Source: Flavobacteriales bacterium
GTDB taxonomy: Bacteria > Bacteroidota > Bacteroidia > Flavobacteriales > TMED113
Direction of reading: 5' to 3'
Assembly: GCA_002722215.1 (NCBI GenBank)
Contig: PBKX01000003.1
Coordinates: forward strand, 1 to 36,602
DNA length: 36,602 nucleotides
Shown piece after piece: positions 16,250 to 23,208 of this stretch; position 1 is the first letter of the stretch, and every line of letters starts with the position of its first letter. Made by a program: the position numbers and the translations under genes. The notes beneath the pieces are model-generated. The model had not been told where the DNA came from and searched no databases. It saw nothing but the letters and a program-made list of their open reading frames with translations.

Positions 16250-17875
16250 TTATTCTTTAACAAACCCCTCTATTGCCACTTCTTTATCTGATTGTGTTTT
16301 AATAAAGTATTTTCCCGGGGAAAGGTTTGTGATATCTAATTTAATACTATTTCCGTCTGATTGAAAGTTTTCATTAAAAATAACTTCCAATAGTCTTCCT
16401 TGCGCATCATATAATTGTGTATTTAAATTTAATAGCGATTCAAAGTCAGAGGTAATATTAATTTGGTTTGTTGCTGGATTCGGGAAAAGGCTAAGTGATA
16501 CTGTTTCGTTTTCAACAAAGATTGTTTGGTTGTCTATCCCCAAATAGATGTTTTCGTCTCCCTCCTCATAAGGAATATAATAAATGGGACAAAAAAACAT
16601 TTCATCTGTTGTAAGCTCGCCCCAACCCATGTCAAAATCATTAGTATTATCATATGTTGCAATCGCCTCTATCCTTGACCCTGCCGGAATATGTTGCATG
16701 TATTCTGGGTAATAAAACCCTTGCCAATCAAAATCCCAGTCTGGAATTTTAATGATTGGAAGGGTTTCTCCACTTGGAGTTTCAGCATAAACCTCCCACG
16801 ATGTTCCCATTAAGTGAGAGTGCGGTAAAATTCCTAAAAGGCTCCAATCTTCTGGTAATTCGCAATACTGTTCCCCATACCCAACAATTTGGCCAAATTG
16901 TTGCACTGGGCCTGGTCCAAACATGTCTAAAAAATCAAAGGGGCCTGGTTGAAAATTTAAACAAGCCTCTATCTCTGTTTGAGTATTTGCAGGAATCTCC
17001 AAATCCAACCTCAGCCACATTTTCATTTGAACCTCTCTTTCTACCTCGGAAGCTGGTTTTGTAAATACGTTAATTGATGAACGATCCCACTCATCTATTG
17101 ATGAGGGCGCATAATGAATTTGACAAAGCAGGTCTGCTCCTGCTGGAATTTTCATGCCTAATTCACCATTCCAAACAATAGGATCCATCCCTGGAGCATA
17201 TCCGCCTAAAAAAACATAGTCGTTGGGACTAACCCCATCTAGACTAAACCCCCCAAAAGATTCATAACCTAAAACATCTGGTGAATCTGCATCTAGCGCT
17301 GCGGCAGTTCCCGTAACATCAACCATCATAATTGCATGATGTACAGCCTCTCTATTGTCCGGTCTAAATTCAATTGATTTTATGTATGTATCCTCTGTAA
17401 ACCCTGTTGGAAAAACAAAAACCCTATAATCGTCTGCATTGTTCCCTTCAATAAAATACTCTTCTTCCATTTCAAACACATAGTCAGGGTCTCCTATTGC
17501 TGAGCCCACGGGAAATGTTGGAATTTCTGTCTCTAGAGAAGGGTCGCCCTCTATCATTCCTCCTTCAACCCAGTCTGCTATTAATTGTTTTTCTTCTTCT
17601 GTTAAAAAACGTTGATCTAGCATCGAGTGGGGGGTGTACGTTGGGTCTGGAGGCCATGGAGGCATATATCCACTCTCTGTTACATAAATTAGATTTGTTC
17701 CTTGTGATGCAACCTCCTCATAATTAGTGAAAGATGACGGCCCGGCTTCACCAGACCGATGACACTCTGTACACTTATTATATATAATTGGTGATATGTG
17801 TTCCGAAAATGTTATTTCAGTTCCTGTTTGCCCAATTAGTATCTGGCCTATCAATAATAACGTCCAACATCTCAT
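16250..17875 (-). CDS. Secreted heme c / type II copper monooxygenase-like protein with T9SS tail
   Basis: The 541 residues combine three parts. A signal peptide and c-type cytochrome segment come first, with CTECH at 35-39 and a possible Met ligand in YMPPWPP near 71. A peptidylglycine-monooxygenase-like di-copper module follows: the His pair in EAVHHAIM (179-180), His in CQIHYAP (253), HxH in LPHSHLMG (351, 353), and a Met in DEMFFCP (425) that could complete the second copper site. A T9SS type A sorting tail begins near 460 (LFPNPATNQINI). Known relatives hydroxylate C-H bonds using ascorbate; here the heme could feed electrons instead (inference). Substrate unknown. It lies 11 bp downstream of the redoxin lipoprotein gene. 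Confidence 0.82.
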   Translation of the reverse strand: MRCWTLLLIGQILIGQTGTEITFSEHISPIIYNKCTECHRSGEAGPSSFTNYEEVASQGTNLIYVTESGYMPPWPPDPTYTPHSMLDQRFLTEEEKQLIADWVEGGMIEGDPSLETEIPTFPVGSAIGDPDYVFEMEEEYFIEGNNADDYRVFVFPTGFTEDTYIKSIEFRPDNREAVHHAIMMVDVTGTAAALDADSPDVLGYESFGGFSLDGVSPNDYVFLGGYAPGMDPIVWNGELGMKIPAGADLLCQIHYAPSSIDEWDRSSINVFTKPASEVEREVQMKMWLRLDLEIPANTQTEIEACLNFQPGPFDFLDMFGPGPVQQFGQIVGYGEQYCELPEDWSLLGILPHSHLMGTSWEVYAETPSGETLPIIKIPDWDFDWQGFYYPEYMQHIPAGSRIEAIATYDNTNDFDMGWGELTTDEMFFCPIYYIPYEEGDENIYLGIDNQTIFVENETVSLSLFPNPATNQINITSDFESLLNLNTQLYDAQGRLLEVIFNENFQSDGNSIKLDITNLSPGKYFIKTQSDKEVAIEGFVKE

Positions 17876-17886
17876 AATAATTCCAT

Positions 17887-18522
17887 TTAATAATTAATAA
17901 AACAGCCTATGGCTGTCGTTTCAAAATACACAATTTCTTGATCATTAACAACATTGGTTAACACCTCAAATAAATAATGTTCTGTTGGTGGGCTCCAATC
18001 TCCCAATGCCTCATAACTATTGTCTATCATTCCCCGATAAATTAACTCCCCATTTAATTCGACAAAAACTTCTGGCGTAACAATAGGTAAATAGTTTTGT
18101 GTATATGGACCTGGCTCATTGTTTTCTTCACTATAGTCTGGTGTTACTGCAAACGGTATGTCATATTTGACAACAAAATTTGACAAACTGCCTGCTGTAG
18201 ATAAAGAATTTGGAGAAAAGCCCCGAAATACCATATTGTGCCCCAGTGTGTCACAAAAATATCTATATGTATTTCTAAGTGGTCCACACATATATTGTGC
18301 AATCGGGCAATTTTCATAAAGAAAAACTGTTACCATTAATCCTATATTATTTGGCTTTGGATCACAAATAGATTCACAGTCTTCAAGTGTTGAAAATTCG
18401 CCGTCTACATTTTCTGTGCAATCCCCAAGACAAGAGTATCTTAATTCTGTATCAACATTTGTTTCACATCCAAAAAATAATAAGAACAAGAAAAACACCC
18501 AGCCTTTTAGTAAATTGTCCAT
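17887..18522 (-). CDS. Redoxin-like (thioredoxin-fold) lipoprotein
   Basis: A 211-aa protein with a lipoprotein signal (LFLLFFGC). Next is a short Cys-rich module, YSCLGDCTENVDGEFSTLEDCESIC, in a style common in marine Bacteroidota proteins. A redoxin-like domain follows, with ENCPIAQYMC in the active-site position (no CXXC; the two Cys are separated by six residues) and TPEVFVELNGELIYRGMID, which corresponds to the cis-Pro strand and a conserved YRGxID segment. The end ETTAIGCFI also matches redoxin domains that, as I recall, are fused to copper monooxygenases in Planctomycetes. First gene of the secretion operon; probably partners the monooxygenase. Confidence 0.72.
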   Translation of the reverse strand: MDNLLKGWVFFLFLLFFGCETNVDTELRYSCLGDCTENVDGEFSTLEDCESICDPKPNNIGLMVTVFLYENCPIAQYMCGPLRNTYRYFCDTLGHNMVFRGFSPNSLSTAGSLSNFVVKYDIPFAVTPDYSEENNEPGPYTQNYLPIVTPEVFVELNGELIYRGMIDNSYEALGDWSPPTEHYLFEVLTNVVNDQEIVYFETTAIGCFINY

Positions 18523-18527
18523 CTTAA

Positions 18528-18535
18528 CAAAGATA
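18528..18535 (-). promoter_or_regulatory. -7 box directly before the redoxin lipoprotein gene
   Basis: The minus strand reads TATCTTTG, an exact TAnnTTTG match, but only 5 nt separate it from the ATG. A start site at normal distance would give an almost leaderless mRNA. No TTG is seen at -33, so this may be chance. Confidence 0.25.
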
Positions 18536-18577
18536 GTAAATTATTATTTTAGGGCAGTCCTAATAATAGTAACTATG

Positions 18578-18649
<72 letters not shown>

Positions 18650-18682
18650 TTAATTTATAAGGTATAAATATTAAATTATTCC

Positions 18683-18690
18683 CAAATTTA
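18683..18690 (-). promoter_or_regulatory. -7 box for tRNA-Thr
   Basis: The minus strand reads TAAATTTG, an exact TAnnTTTG match 33 nt upstream of the mature tRNA 5' end. The -33 element is not evident. Confidence 0.35.
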
Positions 18691-18725
18691 ATAATTTGAA
18701 CTATATTGTTGTTGATAAATTAAAT

Positions 18726-20816
18726 ATGTCCCGGAGAAGAAAACGCGAATTGATCGATTTAAAAGAGAATATTCTAAATATTCTGAAATCTAGAACAGAG
18801 AATTTGAACCCTAAACAAATTGCCTGGGAATTAAACCTGAGGGGAAGTCAATATCAAAAAAAAATAACAAAAGCTATTTCAGATCTAGAAAAAAGTGGCC
18901 TAATTATCCGAAAAGAGAAGTATAAATTCCGATGTAATCAATCTTATCAACTAGTTGTTGGCACTATTGATATAAATAAACGAGGAGACGGATACGTTCA
19001 ATGCGGTGATTATAATGAAGATATTTTTATTAAAAAAAGTAACCGACTTAATTCTCTAAACAATGATACCGTTTCAGTTGAAATTATAAAAAATAGCCGC
19101 CATGTGCTAACCGGAAAAATAGAAAAAGTTTTGAAAAGAGGTCAAAATAAATTTATTGGTACTATTGATGACAATGGTAAAAACATTTTTTTTATTCCAG
19201 AAAATGATAAGGTCGGTTCTGATTTTTTTATTCCAACAGAATCGCTGAATGGAGCAAAACATAAAGATCGGGTTATCATTCAGCTTCTAGATTGGCCCGT
19301 GTCAGCTGGATGTCCTTTTGGAACTGTTATCCGAGTTCTTGATAACAACCCAAGCCTAAAAGCGGCTATTAGCTCTAGTGTTGAGGTTTTTGGAATACGA
19401 AATGAGTTTTCCAAAACAATTGGTGAAGAATTAAAGCATATTTCTAGTAAAATAAAAAAATCCGAAATTACTAAACGAAGAGATTTCCGAGAAGACATTA
19501 CTTTTACAATTGACCCAAAAGATGCTAAAGATTTTGACGATGCCCTGTCAATTAAATTTTTGCCCAACAAAAAAGTTCAAATTGGGGTTCATATTGCTGA
19601 TGTTTCACATTATGTCCCGGTTGGCTCTGAAGTTGACAATGAAGCTTTCTTAAGAGCCTTCTCTGTTTATTTTCCGGGAAAAGTAATTCCCATGTTGCCA
19701 GAAAAGCTATCCAATGAAATATGCTCATTGCGACCAAACGAAGACAAACTCTCTTTTTCTATTGTTTTTGAGGGTAGAGAGGGCGCGTCTGAATTAAAGG
19801 CGGTCTGGTTCGGCAAAGGAATTATTAATTCTGATTATAGGTTTCATTATGATGAGGTGGAAGATGTGTTATTGAAAAAAAGAGGGGGGTTTTATAAAGA
19901 ACTAGAAACACTAAATCAAATAGCACTGAATTTTCGATCCAAAAGGATGGAAAATGGCTCAATTGATTTTTGTAGAAAAGAAATTTGTTTTCAATTAAAC
20001 AATTTCAATGAGCCAACTCACTTAATTGAAAAAATACCGCTTCAAGCACATAAATTAGTTGAAGAGTTTATGTTATTAGCAAACAAAGCTGTTGCTAATA
20101 AATTAAATCGGGGCATCTATCGGGTTCATGATTTGCCTTGTGCTGATCAGTTAGAAGACGTTGCTAGATATTTAAAAAATTCTGGTTTTTCTGTACATTT
20201 AAATTCTAAAAAAAAGGATCTACCTATCAGAATAAATGCTATTTTAAAAAAACCCGGCATCAATGTCGATGTGTTTCAAAATCTAATTTTACGAGCTATG
20301 TCCAAGGCCTCTTATAGTACTCAAAATATAGGTCATTATGGACTGGGGTTCGCAAAGTATATGCATTTTACCTCTCCCATTCGACGATATGCCGACCTAA
20401 TAATACACAGGCTTCTTTTTAAGCACATTAATAGTGAGCAATATCATGTTCGTGGATTAGAAAAAAAATGTGCTCATTTTTCCAGTCTAGAAAAATTATA
20501 TGTTGATGTTGAACGAAAAATAAATAAATTTGTCCAATTGAAGCTGTTAGAAAATTCTGTTGGAAAGATGTTTTGTGGCACAATTTCTAGTATTGTAAAG
20601 TGGGGGGTTTATGTAGAGCTTAAAGGCGGAAGAGGAGAGGGGCTGATTCCAATAAAACAGTTTACTGAAGAAAAGTATTATCATAATTCCGATTTGTTTT
20701 CATTAATTAATCGAAAAAATGGACATAAATACATGTTGGGTGATGATGTTTCTGTGAAAATAAAATCTATTAACCTAGTCAAAAACGAGCTGGATTTGGC
20801 GCTTGTTAAATTATGA
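18726..20816 (+). CDS. rnr: Ribonuclease R
   Basis: A processive 3'-to-5' exoribonuclease of the RNase II/R family that degrades structured RNA. I use the ATG at 18726 (696 aa), which starts a basic MSRRRKRELIDLK segment, rather than the TTG 30 bp upstream given by the track. Domains in order: N-terminal winged helix (about 15-75), cold-shock domains, the RNB catalytic domain with TIDPKDAKDFDDALSI (metal-binding Asp cluster near residue 265) and HFTSPIRRYADLIIHR, and a C-terminal S1 domain (GTISSIVKWGVYVEL). It overlaps the next gene by 4 bp (ATGA). Confidence 0.94.
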   Translation: MSRRRKRELIDLKENILNILKSRTENLNPKQIAWELNLRGSQYQKKITKAISDLEKSGLIIRKEKYKFRCNQSYQLVVGTIDINKRGDGYVQCGDYNEDIFIKKSNRLNSLNNDTVSVEIIKNSRHVLTGKIEKVLKRGQNKFIGTIDDNGKNIFFIPENDKVGSDFFIPTESLNGAKHKDRVIIQLLDWPVSAGCPFGTVIRVLDNNPSLKAAISSSVEVFGIRNEFSKTIGEELKHISSKIKKSEITKRRDFREDITFTIDPKDAKDFDDALSIKFLPNKKVQIGVHIADVSHYVPVGSEVDNEAFLRAFSVYFPGKVIPMLPEKLSNEICSLRPNEDKLSFSIVFEGREGASELKAVWFGKGIINSDYRFHYDEVEDVLLKKRGGFYKELETLNQIALNFRSKRMENGSIDFCRKEICFQLNNFNEPTHLIEKIPLQAHKLVEEFMLLANKAVANKLNRGIYRVHDLPCADQLEDVARYLKNSGFSVHLNSKKKDLPIRINAILKKPGINVDVFQNLILRAMSKASYSTQNIGHYGLGFAKYMHFTSPIRRYADLIIHRLLFKHINSEQYHVRGLEKKCAHFSSLEKLYVDVERKINKFVQLKLLENSVGKMFCGTISSIVKWGVYVELKGGRGEGLIPIKQFTEEKYYHNSDLFSLINRKNGHKYMLGDDVSVKIKSINLVKNELDLALVKL

Positions 20817-22288
20817 CACATATAAAAAACTATATATATATTTCTTTTTTCCTTTTTTTGGGATGCGCAAACATTAGGCCTCCGACAGGCGGCGACAAAG
20901 ACCTCTCGCCACCAAAACTTGTCTTGGCAATCCCTGAAAAAAATAACCTAAACTTTAATGAAGAGTCAATTATTTTGGAGTTTGATGAATATATCCAAGT
21001 TAGAAATATGGAAAATATAAAAGTTTCCCCCGTTTGCACCCCCCCTCCAAAAGTGCTTGTTCGGGGGAAAAGGATTGAAGTTTTATTTTTTCAAAAACTA
21101 GAAAAAGAAACGACATATACTATTAATTTTTCTAAGGCGATTTCCGATATTAACGAGGGAAATGTTTTAGAAAACTTTACATATGTTTTTTCTACTGGTG
21201 ACATGCTCGATTCAGGAATAATCAAAGGTAATGTTAAAGACCTTTATTTTAATAAATTACTCCCCAATTCCCTTGTAGCCCTATACTCTTCCACAGACTC
21301 TAGCGATCTAAATTATTACACGTTCACAGAATTAAACGGCTCTTTTCTAATCAAGAATATAAAAAAGGGAGAGTATTTTGTTCGTGCTGTTATAGACGAA
21401 AATGATAATCTTCAATATGATCATGGAGAAATGACTTCTTTAATTAAAAGAATAAAAACATCTGAAATAGATAATGAAATTGGCGTTTTTTATATAAAAA
21501 ATTCGACTAAAATAAATGCAAAAAACATTAATAAGGGGGTCATCCGATTCGAACATGAAGCCGAAAAAACAAATATTAATATTCTTAATGCCGACGGACT
21601 TTGGAACAGGAAAAATTTTTCGTCTGATTTTTGGTTTCGTGACACTCCCCCATTTATTAAATATGAAAGCTTTGGGTTGATTGATTCTGTTCAGGTTTAT
21701 AATAATCTTCCCCCGGATTTAATCCTACACGGCCCTAGCTCTGTTGAGGAGATTTTATTAACAAAAAAAATAATCCTTAAATCTAATTCTCCTATTGATA
21801 GTTTTTTGGCTACTGGATTTAATTTAAACGAAAAAAATCCAGAGCTAGCTCTCACAGATCCCTTTACTATTGAAATTCCTGTTGATCCCATGAGCTGTGA
21901 TTTCTTTACTCTAAGTATTGATGGTGGTTCAATTTTAAATGAACAGGGGAAGAAAAATGACTCCATTGTCTTTAGTTTTAATCTGAATTCAAATGATTAT
22001 GGAATACTTAATGTGCTGTGCTCTAAAAAATCTGAAGAAACAATGATAGGTGAGTTGTTTCAAGATAAAAAGATTGTTAGAAAATGTTCTCTTTCTGATT
22101 CCACTTCTATGCAATTTCTTTCCCCTGGCGACTACTCTTTAAGAGTGTTTTCCGATCTTGACGGTAATAATGTTTGGACGCCTGGTGAAATTGAGAACAA
22201 CATTGAGCCTGAGCCAATTAAGGTTTATCATGGATTTATAGTAATTAAACCAAACTGGGAAGTTGATATTAGAGTTGAATCACCTTAA
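20813..22288 (+). CDS. Ig-like domain lipoprotein
   Basis: A 491-aa Bacteroidota lipoprotein family without a known function. The signal ends at FLFLGCANI, followed immediately by the typical RPPTGGDKDLSPPKL stretch. The first part is a SbsA/Big_5-type Ig-like domain (IILEFDEYIQV, ETTYTINFSKAI, FTYVFSTG). The centre has a carboxypeptidase-regulatory-like beta domain (SGIIKGNVKDLYFNKLLPNSLVALY, DENDNLQYDHG), and a related DLDGNNVWTPGEIE turn lies near the C-terminus. It is probably lipid-anchored to a membrane. Its start codon overlaps the rnr stop, and a hairpin terminator follows its own stop. Confidence 0.8.
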   Translation: MTHIKNYIYISFFLFLGCANIRPPTGGDKDLSPPKLVLAIPEKNNLNFNEESIILEFDEYIQVRNMENIKVSPVCTPPPKVLVRGKRIEVLFFQKLEKETTYTINFSKAISDINEGNVLENFTYVFSTGDMLDSGIIKGNVKDLYFNKLLPNSLVALYSSTDSSDLNYYTFTELNGSFLIKNIKKGEYFVRAVIDENDNLQYDHGEMTSLIKRIKTSEIDNEIGVFYIKNSTKINAKNINKGVIRFEHEAEKTNINILNADGLWNRKNFSSDFWFRDTPPFIKYESFGLIDSVQVYNNLPPDLILHGPSSVEEILLTKKIILKSNSPIDSFLATGFNLNEKNPELALTDPFTIEIPVDPMSCDFFTLSIDGGSILNEQGKKNDSIVFSFNLNSNDYGILNVLCSKKSEETMIGELFQDKKIVRKCSLSDSTSMQFLSPGDYSLRVFSDLDGNNVWTPGEIENNIEPEPIKVYHGFIVIKPNWEVDIRVESP

Positions 22289-22316
22289 CATATATAGTTA
22301 GCTATATGTGTTTTTT
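22289..22316 (+). terminator. Intrinsic terminator after the Ig-like lipoprotein gene
   Basis: CATATATAG and CTATATGTG pair over 9 bp (one T-G pair) around a TTAG loop, immediately followed by six T's. It begins right after the TAA at 22286-22288. The stem is AT-rich, so termination may be incomplete. It separates the rnr unit from sdhC. Confidence 0.55.
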
Positions 22317-22391
22317 ATAAATCTTATTGTTCAGTTATTCATACAATTTGTTGATTTATATTATATTGTTATTTTTTTAACAAACGCAAAA

Positions 22392-23042
22392 ATGAAATCA
22401 TCGATTATTAAAAAAATTTCCATGGCTCTTTCTGGGCTTTTTTTGGTTATCTTCCTAGCTCAGCATTTAGCAATTAATTTAACTTCGATTATTCCTGATG
22501 GCGGAAAAACATTTAATACTATTTCTCATTTTATGGGCTACAACCCCGTTGTCCAGTTTATACTCCAACCTATCTTAATTTTTGGGGTATGTTTTCATTT
22601 TATCATGGGATTTGTTTTAGAATATCAAAATAATCAGGCAAGAAATGAAAAATACATTTATCACAAAACAAGAAGCTCTTGGATATCTAAAAATATGATA
22701 ATCACAGGACTTGTAATTTTGGCTTTTTTAGGATTGCATTTTTATGACTTTTGGGTGCCTGAAATAGAATATAAATACATATCACAAGAGTCTCCCGATC
22801 CACTAAAGTATTTTCATGAACTAAAAGAAAAGTTCTATGGAGAAACTATTCGAACCATTATCTATTGTTTTTCTTTTATTTTGCTTGGCATGCATTTAAA
22901 CCATGGTCTTGCTTCATCTTTTCAATCAATTGGGGTTAGCAGTTACCGAAAAAAAATATTAAAACTGGCAGCAAATATTTACTCATTAATAATATCGATT
23001 GGGTTTATTAGCATTGCTATTTTTCATTATTTTATCCATTAA
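22392..23042 (+). CDS. sdhC: Succinate dehydrogenase cytochrome b subunit
   Basis: The membrane anchor of complex II, which passes electrons to menaquinone. I take the ATG at 22392 (216 aa, MKSSIIKKISMALSGLFLV), not the GTG at 22308, because the latter lies within the terminator hairpin and adds an unlikely leader. About five hydrophobic segments and conserved His residues (AQHLAINL, CFHFIMGFVLEYQNN, LGMHLNHGLASSFQSIG) fit the single-polypeptide B-type cytochrome with two b hemes. sdhA and sdhB follow, but a 148-bp gap with its own promoter intervenes. Confidence 0.88.
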   Translation: MKSSIIKKISMALSGLFLVIFLAQHLAINLTSIIPDGGKTFNTISHFMGYNPVVQFILQPILIFGVCFHFIMGFVLEYQNNQARNEKYIYHKTRSSWISKNMIITGLVILAFLGLHFYDFWVPEIEYKYISQESPDPLKYFHELKEKFYGETIRTIIYCFSFILLGMHLNHGLASSFQSIGVSSYRKKILKLAANIYSLIISIGFISIAIFHYFIH

Positions 23043-23094
23043 TTTTTTTTCTTTATCTGTTGAAATCACTATTCATTGATGTTATTTAGAATTG

Positions 23095-23109
23095 GACAAA
23101 ATAAGACAA
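23095..23109 (+). repeat. Distal pair of GACAA direct repeats upstream of sdhA
   Basis: GACAA occurs at 23095-23099 and 23105-23109, exactly 10 bp apart (GGACAAAATAAGACAAAT). The pair lies upstream of the predicted promoter and shares its core with the proximal triplet at the sdhA start. A binding role is inference. Confidence 0.4.
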
Positions 23110-23135
23110 ATCTGTACATTTTTGTTTTTTTTATT

Positions 23136-23165
23136 TTTGTTTTATGGTTAGTTGTTGTATATTTG
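23136..23165 (+). promoter_or_regulatory. Promoter of sdhAB
   Basis: TTTG at 23136-23139 and TATATTTG at 23158-23165 are separated by 18 nt, matching the Bacteroidota TTTG...TAnnTTTG promoter in both elements. Transcription would begin near 23170-23175, a short distance before either candidate ATG. It lies between sdhC and sdhA, so sdhAB can be expressed separately from sdhC. Confidence 0.6.
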
Positions 23166-23183
23166 TTTTTAAAAATCTAGGTA

Positions 23184-23208
23184 GACAAAGATGGACAAGG
23201 ATAGACAA
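23184..23208 (+). repeat. Proximal GACAA triplet, 10-bp spacing, at the sdhA start
   Basis: GACAA occurs at 23184, 23194 and 23204, each exactly one helical turn apart (TAGACAAAGA TGGACAAGGA TAGACAAATG). The array sits between the predicted transcription start and the ATG at 23209, and overlaps the ATG at 23191. Its position suits an operator or 5'UTR element. No function has been shown. Confidence 0.5.

Noticed and set aside
18536-18572. Terminator for tRNA-Thr
   Set aside because: TTAGG/CCTAA forms a short stem with a bulged extension, and no T-run follows it on the minus strand.
18696-18725. TTG start for rnr
   Set aside because: The ATG 10 codons later begins a typical basic N-terminus.
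22308-22391. Upstream GTG start for sdhC
   Set aside because: It lies within the terminator hairpin and adds a non-family leader; the ATG at 22392 gives the normal anchor protein.
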